A stretch of DNA of 35,186 nucleotides from Sulfurovum sp. (GCA_027082955.1 JALWTA010000046.1:1-35186), one strand, 5' to 3'; positions 8,558-17,270 are shown, counted from the stretch's first letter. Notes: generated from the letters alone by a model not told the origin. Numbers and translations are program-made.

Positions 8558-11303
8558 TCGGTTTGCCTTGTTGCTGCTTAGGCTTAGGTGACGTAGAATG
8601 TTCTTTTGATTTTTGCTGCGGTGTTTTGGTTTGGGGTAGCGTCTTGGAGGGTATGGTTTTTCTCTCTTTGTGCGCATCAGGAATATCGGGTGCTACCATA
8701 GGCGTACTGCCAAGATGTGCCGGTGCAGTGATCGTCCGTTTCAGTATCTCCAGCGGCAGTGTCAAAATATCTTTGGCAACAGATGTAGTAACCTTTGGAT
8801 TATCCAGAGTACCTCCGACTTTCAATCCCACTGTCATACTGTTGTCATCTCCCATCAAGATATAGCCAAGCAATGGTATTTTGCCTACGACTTTGCCAAA
8901 CTCTCTGACTGTACGGATCGCCAGATTGACATTGATCTTTTTTGTACCTTTCAGCAACACTTCACCCTTTCCCACGACCGTTGCCGTATTACCTTTAAGA
9001 TATACAGAATCAAATACAATCTTTTCCGGCGTCATCGTATAATCGATCACCCCCTCTTCTATTTTGAATCCCTCATTGGAAAAACCGGGTTTATTCAGCG
9101 TTGCAAGTGCCGGGATCGTATTGATAAACGCAAGGGTATTGCTGTACGCCTTAAAATCACTTAGTACGCCCCCTTCAATCAGAATACGTCCTTTCATCTT
9201 TTTTGAGGGATCACCCTCTTTTTTAAGCGAATAACGCCCATGTTTCAAACCGCTGAAATTGATCAGAGGATGCAGCATTTTGTCCTTGATACGCAGTGCC
9301 TGAAGGAAGAATATATTGCCTTTTTTGGTAAACTTCACCACGTCCCCGTCATTGATCCCCATAGCACGTATATTGCCGTTAGGGAAAACTTCAATATCAT
9401 AGCTGTCTGTCACCAGTCTGTACTTTTCGTAACGCAATTGGCTGTTCTTGCCAAGAATCACTATTTTTTTGTTGGCAAGCGGACTTTTGGGCATGCGTTT
9501 TTGGGAACGCTGCTGTTCTTCTATAAAACGTTTCAAATCGATATTGAGCCCTTTCAGCGTCACAACCGATTTTTTAGCATTGTAATGCAGCCGTCTTCCA
9601 AAAGCATACAGATCGATATCGTTATTTTTTACATCCACATCTCCCTCAACTGGTATGCGGGTATAACACTGGTCGTTCTGCTCGTAAAAAAAGCATATCT
9701 CTTTTTGTATAGTACCGGAAAAGTGATAATGTACCCTGTCCTCCGTACTGATCTTAAGCTTCCCCCCGGTTAATCCGAGAAGATTGTGCCGAAGATATGG
9801 CAGCAGTTTTTTCATGTCATTCAAATAGAGATCGATACGCTTCTTCTGCTGCACCGCCTCTACCCCAAGTGTGGGCAGGACTAAACGCTGTTCTTTTCCA
9901 AAAAAGAGCTGCAATGGCAGTCGCTTATGCTGAAGCAGAAAGATTGGGTCATTTTTCTCTCCAAGCTGTGCAGATACTGCATCAAGCATCAGCTCTGCAT
10001 GTTGCTGCTGCATATCGATATTGCCATTGATCCTGCCGGTAAACCACGGTTCTTTAACATCGACATTTTTCAACACCGCTTTCTTATCCGTGTAATACAC
10101 CTCCCCGCCTGTCACATAAAAATGCATACCGCCCACAGAAAGTGTACCTTTATCCATAACCACGTCAACGGCAGCTTTGACTCCTTTTTTCTTTTTGCTC
10201 AGTGGTATCTTCAAGGTAATATCGGCACTGCAATGGCTGCCGGTATGGGAAAGTGGCAGATATATATTGTACGTATCCAAGATACGGTGCACTTCTGCAT
10301 CAAGCGGACTCACCACGTGCAAATCGAGTACGAGCATAGGCATCAGAGGTCCTACAACATGCCGTATGACTACGCTGCTGCCATCTACGCTCCGTTTTTT
10401 ATAACGTGCATCCTTCAAACTAAAAGAGAGATTGCCTTTATCATAAATCAGCGTCATTGCCTTTGCTTTGACAGGCGGCAGCCCTTTTTGAAAATAAATG
10501 CTGACATCTTTAAAATATGCTTTGCCTTTCATGGCAAGGAAATCCGGTTCTATACCGTGCTTCCCAATAGGCATACTGCCTTTGATATAGGCAAGCCGGT
10601 AAGTACCTGCCTGCACACGGTCTACTACCCATGGCATGATCGCCTTCGGAAGACCGATACGCTGTATCAATGGACGCAGATTGCCAAAAGGCTCCGAATT
10701 GAGTGCATAGACAATGCGTTTACGACGCTTTACGACTCTGAAATGTCCTTTGATACCAAAACTTTCAAAAGAACCGCCTGCTTCCAGTACATGAGTGGTC
10801 ATGTTATAGCTAAGTTTCCCCGAAAGGGTAGTGTTATACTCTTTTAAGTAAAGAACAGGAACATCAGCAACAAGACGGTTCCCGTGCCGTGTAATATTAC
10901 CTGCCACTTCATACTCTCTGCTGGAAAGGTAGAGCACATCCTGTGCATAATAGACCGTGAAATGGTTATTGTTAAAAATAACCTTTTCAAGATAGATCGT
11001 ATCAAAATAGGTCAGTAGAGATTTAATGCGGTCAAACGTCCTGTCAAGATTCTTTACAGAGGGTTTTTCCTTCTTTTCTGGAATCACCACGCGTGTCGCT
11101 TTCAGGGTAAGCTTTTTATCGAGTTTGATGTATAATCCGTCTATCTCGTAACTGCCGAATGTCAGTTTCTCGAATGTGATACCGTGTATCAGCCAGAAAA
11201 ATCCTGCTGAAAGAAGGACAAAAAGTACAATGAAAAAATCACGCACTGCCACATGGAGTACATGGATCGTATGGGCAGAAAACATTGCCGTGGTTTTGAT
11301 CAT
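8508..11303 (-). CDS. AsmA/YhdP-like envelope protein (DUF3971-type)
   Basis: Encodes 931 aa: one N-terminal membrane span (about residues 22-42), then a long periplasmic region rich in beta strands. The C-terminal part (about 690-870) resembles the AsmA-like C-terminal domain. Members of this family (YhdP, TamB, AsmA) form long grooves thought to move phospholipid between the membranes. The last 60 or so residues are low-complexity, rich in Pro, Lys and Thr. The ATG at 11303 has an AAAGG site upstream; M7 (11285) is a possible alternative start. The gene overlaps lolE-like by 50 bp at its 3' end and mltG by about 74 bp at its 5' end, both in antisense. Confidence 0.8.
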   Translation of the reverse strand: MIKTTAMFSAHTIHVLHVAVRDFFIVLFVLLSAGFFWLIHGITFEKLTFGSYEIDGLYIKLDKKLTLKATRVVIPEKKEKPSVKNLDRTFDRIKSLLTYFDTIYLEKVIFNNNHFTVYYAQDVLYLSSREYEVAGNITRHGNRLVADVPVLYLKEYNTTLSGKLSYNMTTHVLEAGGSFESFGIKGHFRVVKRRKRIVYALNSEPFGNLRPLIQRIGLPKAIMPWVVDRVQAGTYRLAYIKGSMPIGKHGIEPDFLAMKGKAYFKDVSIYFQKGLPPVKAKAMTLIYDKGNLSFSLKDARYKKRSVDGSSVVIRHVVGPLMPMLVLDLHVVSPLDAEVHRILDTYNIYLPLSHTGSHCSADITLKIPLSKKKKGVKAAVDVVMDKGTLSVGGMHFYVTGGEVYYTDKKAVLKNVDVKEPWFTGRINGNIDMQQQHAELMLDAVSAQLGEKNDPIFLLQHKRLPLQLFFGKEQRLVLPTLGVEAVQQKKRIDLYLNDMKKLLPYLRHNLLGLTGGKLKISTEDRVHYHFSGTIQKEICFFYEQNDQCYTRIPVEGDVDVKNNDIDLYAFGRRLHYNAKKSVVTLKGLNIDLKRFIEEQQRSQKRMPKSPLANKKIVILGKNSQLRYEKYRLVTDSYDIEVFPNGNIRAMGINDGDVVKFTKKGNIFFLQALRIKDKMLHPLINFSGLKHGRYSLKKEGDPSKKMKGRILIEGGVLSDFKAYSNTLAFINTIPALATLNKPGFSNEGFKIEEGVIDYTMTPEKIVFDSVYLKGNTATVVGKGEVLLKGTKKINVNLAIRTVREFGKVVGKIPLLGYILMGDDNSMTVGLKVGGTLDNPKVTTSVAKDILTLPLEILKRTITAPAHLGSTPMVAPDIPDAHKERKTIPSKTLPQTKTPQQKSKEHSTSPKPKQQQGKPITRYEVPSKDPSSQLF

Positions 11304-12192
11304 TTCGCTTGCCTTTTACATTACCCTGCCCGTTAAAACGACACAAACACTCTACATCCCGCAGGGGTCAATAGGGAGTATTATATCACACCTGACCAAA
11401 AAAGGCTACGCGCTGTCACCCATCGATTCCTATCTTCTTCGCCTTCTTGGACAACCGCAGCATGGCTGGATATTCATTGGCAAAAAAGAGCTCAACCGCA
11501 TCGATTTTTTGCATAAGCTCACCTCTTCCAAAGCGATGATCAGTAAAGTCACGCTCATACCCGGTGAAACACTCGAAAACTTCTTTGGCAGCCTTGCCGG
11601 CTCTCTCCACCTTGATAAAGAAAAGCTGATGCATGCGTATCAACAATACTCTCCATACCCAGAAGCAGGTATTTATGCAGATACTTACTATGTGCCTGTG
11701 GGAATCAGAGAGAAACAGCTTGCTCATTTTCTCGTTAAGGCTTCAGAGCACAAGTATAAACATCTTTCCAACACAATTTACGGTAGTTATGATCCCAAAC
11801 AGTGGCAGAAAATACTCACCATCGCATCGATCATCCAAAAAGAGGCAGCCAATACAAAAGAGATGCCGCTTGTCTCTTCGGTTATCTACAACCGTCTGCA
11901 CAAAGGGATGCGCCTTCAGATGGACGGCACACTCAACTACGGCAAATACTCCCACATCAAAGTCACTCCTGAACGCATCAAAGATGACAACACCACTTTC
12001 AACACGTACAAGCACAAGGGCCTCCCCGACTCCCCTATTGGCGCCGTATCACTCGATGCCGTCAAAGCGGCTGTCAAACCGGCACAGACTAAATATCTCT
12101 ACTTTATGAAAAATGCAAACGGTACCCATGACTTCAGTAAAACATTCCGCTCACACCGAAAGAACATTCAAAGAGCAAAAAGGTCAAAATAA
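11230..12192 (+). CDS. mltG: endolytic murein transglycosylase MltG
   Basis: Encodes 320 aa from the ATG at 11230, preceded by AAGAAGGA 11 nt upstream. A longer frame from 11176 lacks such a site. One membrane span lies at about residues 18-34, followed by a periplasmic YceG domain. The catalytic glutamate is E205 in TIASIIQKEA, with the family segments VIYNRL-GMRLQMDGT and GLPDSPIGAVS. MltG cuts nascent peptidoglycan glycan strands and helps set chain length. Its 5' end overlaps the start of the AsmA-like gene on the opposite strand. The C-terminus is very basic. Confidence 0.93.
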   Translation: MKKSRTATWSTWIVWAENIAVVLIISLAFYITLPVKTTQTLYIPQGSIGSIISHLTKKGYALSPIDSYLLRLLGQPQHGWIFIGKKELNRIDFLHKLTSSKAMISKVTLIPGETLENFFGSLAGSLHLDKEKLMHAYQQYSPYPEAGIYADTYYVPVGIREKQLAHFLVKASEHKYKHLSNTIYGSYDPKQWQKILTIASIIQKEAANTKEMPLVSSVIYNRLHKGMRLQMDGTLNYGKYSHIKVTPERIKDDNTTFNTYKHKGLPDSPIGAVSLDAVKAAVKPAQTKYLYFMKNANGTHDFSKTFRSHRKNIQRAKRSK

Positions 12193-12264
12193 GTCTCCCT
12201 TCTAATTTAAGAACTTTTCGTTATTATTATATTTAGAGTTTATTATATAATGGGGAAGATTCGC

Positions 12265-13488
12265 ATGCTTAATGCATCAAATAAATATCACTACTCTTTT
12301 CAATCGATTGGTATTGCACAAATAAAACTGCATTACCTTTTTACCGAAGAAGATACCCAGATACTGCAAAACCTGATGCCAACAGCACGTGAAGCTCTTC
12401 CCAAAATGAAAGAGGCTTTTTACAACTTTATCTTCAATTTTGAACATGCCAAAATGTTTCTCAATACTGATGAAGTGATCGAAAAACACCAAAAAGCTAT
12501 TGAGACTTGGTACCTGAGTCTTTTTAGCGGGCAATATGATCAAGATTATTTCGAAAGACTCTCTGCCATTAGTGAGACCCATGTCAAAGTCGGTTTGCCT
12601 GCCCATTACGTCAATGCAGCATTCAGCTTTGTCCGACAGTTCCTTGAAGATGTGCTGATCGATGCAGGATATATAAAGCATCTTCCTTCCCTGCACAAAA
12701 TCATTGATATCAATCTTGATGTACTCAGCCTCACCTATAAACAAGAATCAAAACAGAAGCTCATCAAAAATGTAGCCATTCTCAAAGCTGCCATTAAACA
12801 CAACGGTGTCGTTCCCTATGTAAAGCCGATCTATGACAACAAAACGGGAGATATCTCACACTATGAATGTCTCATGCGCATAGAAAACAAGGAGAACCAT
12901 ACAGTCTGTTCCATTATCCATATGCTGCAGCTTGCCAAAGAGATACATCTCTACCAAGACCTAATGTGCCAGATGATCAAAAAGAGCTTTGAGAAATTTT
13001 CAGAATTGCCCTATCCTTTCACACTCAATCTCAGTTATGAAGATATTGCCAATGTGGATGCACGAACATTTCTAAAAGAAAGGCTTTCTGAACTTCCCAA
13101 TCCTTCAAGAGTAACATTTGAGATACTTGAAAGCGATATGATCACTGACTATGCTATAGCCTCTGAGTTTATCACAGAGGTTAAAACTTTTGGATGTCAG
13201 ATCGCCATAGATGATTTTGGTTCCGGATATTCCAATATGGAAAATCTTTTAAAACTCAAACCCGATTACCTTAAAATAGACGGGTCACTCATACAAAATA
13301 TTGACAGTTCAGAAAAGTCACTGAAACTGGTACAGAATATTGTCAACATCGCCCATGATATCCAAGCCAAGACCATTGCTGAGTATGTCCACAACAAAGC
13401 AGTTTTCGACACACTCTCACAGATGGATATTGATTATCTGCAAGGCTTCTATCTGGCTGAACCCTTCCCTCTTAGTGAACTCAAATAG
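12265..13488 (+). CDS. globin-coupled EAL protein, haem-sensing c-di-GMP phosphodiesterase
   Basis: Encodes 407 aa from the ATG at 12265, chosen because GGGGAAG lies 6 nt upstream; the ATG at 12250 has no such site. Residues about 20-160 match the globin-coupled sensor fold. SETHVKVGLPAHY is the F-helix signature and gives H106 as the proximal haem ligand. Residues about 170-405 are an EAL domain with ECL in place of EAL (E201), N255, E286, D316-D317, K337, E373 and Q393, so all the metal and catalytic residues look present. The protein is soluble. The likely role is c-di-GMP breakdown controlled by O2, NO or CO bound to haem. Globin sensors are more often fused to GGDEF or chemotaxis domains. 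Confidence 0.85.
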   Translation: MLNASNKYHYSFQSIGIAQIKLHYLFTEEDTQILQNLMPTAREALPKMKEAFYNFIFNFEHAKMFLNTDEVIEKHQKAIETWYLSLFSGQYDQDYFERLSAISETHVKVGLPAHYVNAAFSFVRQFLEDVLIDAGYIKHLPSLHKIIDINLDVLSLTYKQESKQKLIKNVAILKAAIKHNGVVPYVKPIYDNKTGDISHYECLMRIENKENHTVCSIIHMLQLAKEIHLYQDLMCQMIKKSFEKFSELPYPFTLNLSYEDIANVDARTFLKERLSELPNPSRVTFEILESDMITDYAIASEFITEVKTFGCQIAIDDFGSGYSNMENLLKLKPDYLKIDGSLIQNIDSSEKSLKLVQNIVNIAHDIQAKTIAEYVHNKAVFDTLSQMDIDYLQGFYLAEPFPLSELK

Positions 13489-13512
13489 ATAAAAACGTAT
13501 ACCCTATCTATT
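13484..13512. terminator. weak inverted repeat across convergent stop codons
   Basis: AATAGATA (13484-13491) and TATCTATT (13505-13512) pair over a 13-nt loop spanning the stops of the globin-EAL and kinase-phosphatase genes. It is AT-rich and has no clear T-tract, so a termination role is only a guess. Confidence 0.25.
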
Positions 13513-15141
13513 CCAATAGAGAAGCTGTACAATATTCAATATAAACATGGTAATAAATCCGACCTTGTACACCATCTTCTCATGCCGCTCTATAAAGGAG
13601 GTTTGATGGTCAAAATAGGGCTGTACCTTCTCAGGGTTGTCAATCTCGTAAAGCATCTCCGAATAGTTGTGGTAACGTTTGTCCGGATCAGTCTCTATGG
13701 CGCGTAAAATGACACTCTCGAACCACTCCGGGATCTTGGGATTGAGTACAGAAGGGTGTTTGGGCGTTTTTTCAAAGCTTGGTGTCTGAAACGGCTCTAT
13801 CTCTCCAAACGGAAACTTCTGCGTCAAGGCTTCATAGAGCGTTACCCCTATGGCATAGATCTCCGTCTGTTCGGTAATCGGTGCCTTTGCAAAACGCTCC
13901 GGCGCAAGATAGGAAGGGGTCCCCGCCCTCGATACAGCTGAATACGCTTCTGTAATACTGCCAAAATCAACCATCTTAAAGACCGTCTTCTCCTTACGCT
14001 TGGTGACGATGATATTCTCGGGTTTGATATCGCCATGTACCAGATTGTGCTTTATTAGAAACTGTGACATCTTCAGCAGAAAATGTGCCAGCTCAACGCC
14101 AAGGTCAACTGAGAGGGGCTTTTTGGCTGTATATTCCTTGAGCGATATCCCATCAACATAACGCATGATGTAGTAGCGGTGCGTTCTCTTTTTTGGAATG
14201 ACCGCTTTTGGAAAAAAGCCCGCTTTAAGACGATTTGCCGTCCAAACCTCTTTGACGAACAAATCAAGCATCACTTCATCTTCTGCTGCTTCAGCCGGGG
14301 CAAATTTAATGACATACTGCACCCCTTTCTTTTCACATAACCATGTTCTATTATTCTGTATCAACGGTTTGATAAGATAGTAGCCGTCTATCTCTTCACC
14401 TTTTTTGTACTGATCCTTGACAATCAGTTCCGTCTGCTTAAGTTTAAGCCTCGGATCAAGCTCCTTGATCTCGATCACCACAGCGGTCGTATCATCGGGA
14501 AGATCATCGTTATGCTTTCTGCTTGCCTTTTTAACAAGATGTGATGCCCCTACCCGAATGCCATCTTCAAGTTCCTCCTTGGAGAGTTCATTGTAGAGTC
14601 CGTCACTACAGAGCAGTATGCGGTCACCCGGCTGCAGGTTGTTCTCGAAGTAGTAGGGTTCTACACTCTCCTCAAGTCCGATAGCAGCGGTGAGCACATT
14701 CTCCATCCCCTCCTCATCCATCGCATGATCGGACGAGAGTTGTATCAACGCTCCATTACGCGCCAAATAGATACGGCTGTCACCAACATTGGCACCATAA
14801 AGCCTGTCACCCTCTATCACCACAAGCGTCAGTGTCGTCACCAATTCCTGACGTTCATACTGCTCCATCGACTCAAGGTAGAGCACCCGGTTGATGTTTT
14901 CGATGAAGTGGCGGATGGACTTCTCCAGACTCCAGCTTCGCGGACGGTTTTTCAGTGACTGTACCAAAAACTGTGTCGTCCGTTTTGCCGCTTCGGCACC
15001 ATGTATGGAAGAACCAACCCCGTCACAAACCACTGCAACAGTAATATTCTCCATCACCTTCACTTCAAAAAAGTCATCACCTTTTAGCTGTGTACCCTTT
15101 GCAAGTGAAAAGCCGGAGGTTTCAATATTCTGTTTGGACAT
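13504..15141 (-). CDS. fused PP2C phosphatase and Ser/Thr protein kinase
   Basis: Encodes 545 aa from the ATG at 15141, which has AGGAG 7 nt upstream; the upstream ATG at 15165 sits at the predicted transcription start. Residues about 5-230 are a PP2C phosphatase with metal-binding motifs GDDFF (D22-D23), VVCDGVG (D40), GDSRIYL, LCSDGLYN (D180) and DDTTAV (D216-D217). Residues about 252-500 are a eukaryotic-type kinase with VIK lysine K279, HGDIKPEN (D371, N376) replacing HRD, VDFG (D392) and YLAPER. The glycine loop is poorly conserved. A single C-terminal span (about 525-543) anchors it to the membrane. A fused kinase-phosphatase of this layout also lies beside nitrate-assimilation genes in Pseudomonas (from memory), so a role in nitrogen control is worth considering. 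Confidence 0.9.
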   Translation of the reverse strand: MSKQNIETSGFSLAKGTQLKGDDFFEVKVMENITVAVVCDGVGSSIHGAEAAKRTTQFLVQSLKNRPRSWSLEKSIRHFIENINRVLYLESMEQYERQELVTTLTLVVIEGDRLYGANVGDSRIYLARNGALIQLSSDHAMDEEGMENVLTAAIGLEESVEPYYFENNLQPGDRILLCSDGLYNELSKEELEDGIRVGASHLVKKASRKHNDDLPDDTTAVVIEIKELDPRLKLKQTELIVKDQYKKGEEIDGYYLIKPLIQNNRTWLCEKKGVQYVIKFAPAEAAEDEVMLDLFVKEVWTANRLKAGFFPKAVIPKKRTHRYYIMRYVDGISLKEYTAKKPLSVDLGVELAHFLLKMSQFLIKHNLVHGDIKPENIIVTKRKEKTVFKMVDFGSITEAYSAVSRAGTPSYLAPERFAKAPITEQTEIYAIGVTLYEALTQKFPFGEIEPFQTPSFEKTPKHPSVLNPKIPEWFESVILRAIETDPDKRYHNYSEMLYEIDNPEKVQPYFDHQTSFIERHEKMVYKVGFITMFILNIVQLLYWNR

Positions 15142-15167
15142 GCCACTTCTCCTGTTTGTTTGCAATG

Positions 15168-15173
15168 ATTATA
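15168..15173 (-). promoter_or_regulatory. -10 box for the kinase-phosphatase gene
   Basis: On the minus strand AAAATGCTATAATC contains TATAAT with an extended TGC. It predicts transcription from about 15161, which supports translation from 15141 and not from 15165. Confidence 0.55.
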
Positions 15174-15236
15174 GCATTTTGGGAGAAGCAGTGCATTGCG
15201 CTTGGTGATGAAAAACTTGGCAATAGCAAGATTTGG

Positions 15237-15242
15237 TATAAT
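15237..15242 (+). promoter_or_regulatory. -10 box for the small exported-protein gene
   Basis: GATTTGGTATAATAG contains a perfect TATAAT with a TTTGG extension, 28 bp upstream of the ATG at 15270. It is divergent from the kinase-phosphatase promoter and only about 64 bp away. Confidence 0.55.
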
Positions 15243-15269
15243 AGAATAATTTCACTACAAAGGACAGTT

Positions 15270-15548
15270 ATGTCTGTCAAACTTTTTTTGATGCTTACCG
15301 TAATAAGCATGACTGCATCTGCAACAGCTGACAAGAATGTTACCACACACAAAAAAGAGATCATCCAAAAACAGATAGAGAAGCAGATGGCACGAGAGAA
15401 AAAGTATGCCAAAGAGCAACGGTTCTATCAGGGTGATGAATATGATCTTAAAAGCAAAGAGATAGACCCTGAAACCCTCAAAGACATCAAACCGATAGAA
15501 CCGGACTACGAACACACCAATGACTGGGGTGCTGCGGATAATGAGTGA
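15270..15548 (+). CDS. small exported charged protein of unknown function
   Basis: Encodes 92 aa from the ATG at 15270, which has AAAGGA 5 nt upstream. A signal peptide of about 20 residues ends near SATA-DKN. The mature part is almost entirely charged: a Lys/Glu/Gln-rich helix (about residues 25-55), then an acidic Pro/Asp/Glu tail ending near W86. It has no cysteine in the mature part and no further membrane span. I do not recognise a family. It is divergent from the kinase-phosphatase gene, and its stop overlaps the GTG of the antitoxin-like relic by 4 bp (GTGA). Confidence 0.7.
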   Translation: MSVKLFLMLTVISMTASATADKNVTTHKKEIIQKQIEKQMAREKKYAKEQRFYQGDEYDLKSKEIDPETLKDIKPIEPDYEHTNDWGAADNE

Positions 15549-15793
15549 ATATTATTACTACATCTCAAATTACCTTTGGAAAGTCGCTTAGAAGCTATCT
15601 TTACAAAGTAACTTTTATGCTTTTCAAAATAGTAATCATACGAAGGAACAAACCAGAAGCAATAATGATCCTTATTGAAAAGTACGAGTTGCATTAGGAA
15701 GCACATAACAGACTGGAGCGAAAAGAGATCGAACCAATTTTTTCCATTAAGTCAGATTTGGGTTTAACAGAGTTTTCACAGAGTTTTAAATGA
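15545..15793 (+). pseudogene. Phd/YefM-like antitoxin relic with an in-frame stop
   Basis: Reading from GTG at 15545 gives 82 codons to TGA at 15791, interrupted once by TAG at codon 51 (15695-15697). The start reads V-N-I-I-T-T-S-Q, close to the usual Phd/YefM start. The central IIRRNKPEAIMILIEKYE matches the family signature of an R-N-KPEAV core followed by I-EYE. The text after the stop (EAHNRLERKEIEPI) continues in the same frame and is also antitoxin-like. Length and layout fit a type II antitoxin of 80-90 aa. No toxin gene follows. It overlaps the preceding stop by 4 bp. The rest of the 15549-15833 gap shows nothing else I can name. A sequencing error or an unusual readthrough are alternatives. 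Confidence 0.55.
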
Positions 15794-15833
15794 TATGATA
15801 TAGTATCTGACTATAGCTAGAATTAGGGCAAGT

Positions 15834-17270
15834 ATGACTGCAAAACAAGATCTGATTATAACTTTGTTACGCAATATCGTACTAACATTACTGTATCTCT
15901 TTGCAGGGAAACTCAGTTTTGCACTTTTTCAGCAGGACATGATTGTAACTGTCACAGTATTTATCCCTGAAGGCATTGCACTTGCAGCTATACTCATCTA
16001 TGGCTATCGTGTCATTCCAGGCATCTTTTTTGGTCAAATGCTGCTTGCATTGGACTCAGGACTTTCTTGGAGCCCTTCATTTGGTATTGCAGTGACAAAT
16101 GCTCTTGAAGCATTGATTGCATATAGACTCTTTTACTACTTTAAACTCAACAAAAACCTCACACACATACATGACCTTATTGGACTCTTTTTACTTATTA
16201 TTCTCATATTGCAACCCTTCAGTGCACTACTTGGCAACACAATACTGCTTGTTCTGCATACGATACAAAAAGATGGATTACTGCAAAATATTTTTTTCTG
16301 GTGGTTTGGAAATGTCGTCGGACAGCTTCTCATTACACCTATGCTACTAATTTTTTACACCAATAAACAAAAGATACGCCCAGCAAGATATATGCTGGTT
16401 GCACTTTTTTTCTTGGGACTAAACTACATACTGCAAGTTATATTTGGCGTAAGTAATATTTCACTGCTTCTCATTGCCACACTCCCTTTCAGTATTTATC
16501 TTGCTACGATCAACCTCCCTGCTGCAACAGTGGCGACCCTCACACTAATCGTCAGCTCACTTTATTTTTACCATTTGCATATTGGTGCTTTTGTTGTCAA
16601 TACAAACAGTAGTGATCAGTTGATCAATATGAACTTCTTTATACTAAGTCACATTATCCTTGTCCTCATAGTAGGTGTCCTGTTTCGCGAGAAGGAGGCT
16701 GCCATCACTTCACTTCGTTCTATGGCACACTACGATCCTCTTACAGGACTTCCTAACCGTCATTTGCTAAAAGATGAAATTCATCACACTATCTATCTCG
16801 CTGAACAGTACAATCAGGAAAGTATGATCTGTTTTATTGATCTTGACGGCTTTAAAACGGTCAATGACACTTATGGTCACGCCATTGGTGATAAACTACT
16901 TAAAGAAATTGCACAAAATATCAAATGTATTATACGTTCAAGCGACACATTACTACGACTAGGAGGAGATGAATTCCTTTTGCTGCTCAACAACATTGAT
17001 ATGAAAAGATCCAAAATCATTCTTGAGAAAATCATGCAAAACGTCCGTAGTATTAAAGCTGTTGACAACCACAAAATAACGGTATCATTAAGTATTGGTA
17101 TAGCTCATTGTCCAAAAGACGGTATAAGTATGGAGTCACTTATGTATGCTTCAGACAAAGCAATGTATCAAGCAAAAAAAGAGGGTAAAGATAAAATGGT
17201 CTTTACCCCTAATTGTGTAAAAAAACAAATTTTGGGGACCAAAGAAAACACTGCCGTGTCAATGGCTTAA
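15834..17270 (+). CDS. MASE1-GGDEF membrane diguanylate cyclase
   Basis: Encodes 478 aa. Residues about 8-285 contain about eight membrane spans in the arrangement of the MASE1 sensor domain. The GGDEF domain spans about 295-460 with YDPLTGLPNR, FIDLDGFKTVND and an intact GGDEF (377-381). RSSD (368-371), five residues before GGDEF, is the classical inhibitory site for c-di-GMP feedback. It should be an active, feedback-regulated cyclase. The stop overlaps the narK stop by 4 bp in convergent orientation. Upstream sequence is AT-rich, with no clear ribosome-binding site beyond a weak AGGG. Confidence 0.9.
   Translation: MTAKQDLIITLLRNIVLTLLYLFAGKLSFALFQQDMIVTVTVFIPEGIALAAILIYGYRVIPGIFFGQMLLALDSGLSWSPSFGIAVTNALEALIAYRLFYYFKLNKNLTHIHDLIGLFLLIILILQPFSALLGNTILLVLHTIQKDGLLQNIFFWWFGNVVGQLLITPMLLIFYTNKQKIRPARYMLVALFFLGLNYILQVIFGVSNISLLLIATLPFSIYLATINLPAATVATLTLIVSSLYFYHLHIGAFVVNTNSSDQLINMNFFILSHIILVLIVGVLFREKEAAITSLRSMAHYDPLTGLPNRHLLKDEIHHTIYLAEQYNQESMICFIDLDGFKTVNDTYGHAIGDKLLKEIAQNIKCIIRSSDTLLRLGGDEFLLLLNNIDMKRSKIILEKIMQNVRSIKAVDNHKITVSLSIGIAHCPKDGISMESLMYASDKAMYQAKKEGKDKMVFTPNCVKKQILGTKENTAVSMA

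Noticed and set aside
9927-10847. 306-aa plus-strand open frame
   Set aside because: It is antisense to the AsmA-like gene; no start site or family support.
11176-11229. Longer N-terminus for MltG
   Set aside because: No ribosome-binding site at 11176, and the ATG at 11230 has one and gives a normal signal-anchor.
15090-15269. Extended N-terminus for the small exported protein
   Set aside because: The extension crosses the divergent promoters and removes the signal peptide from the N-terminus; the ATG at 15270 has the ribosome-binding site.
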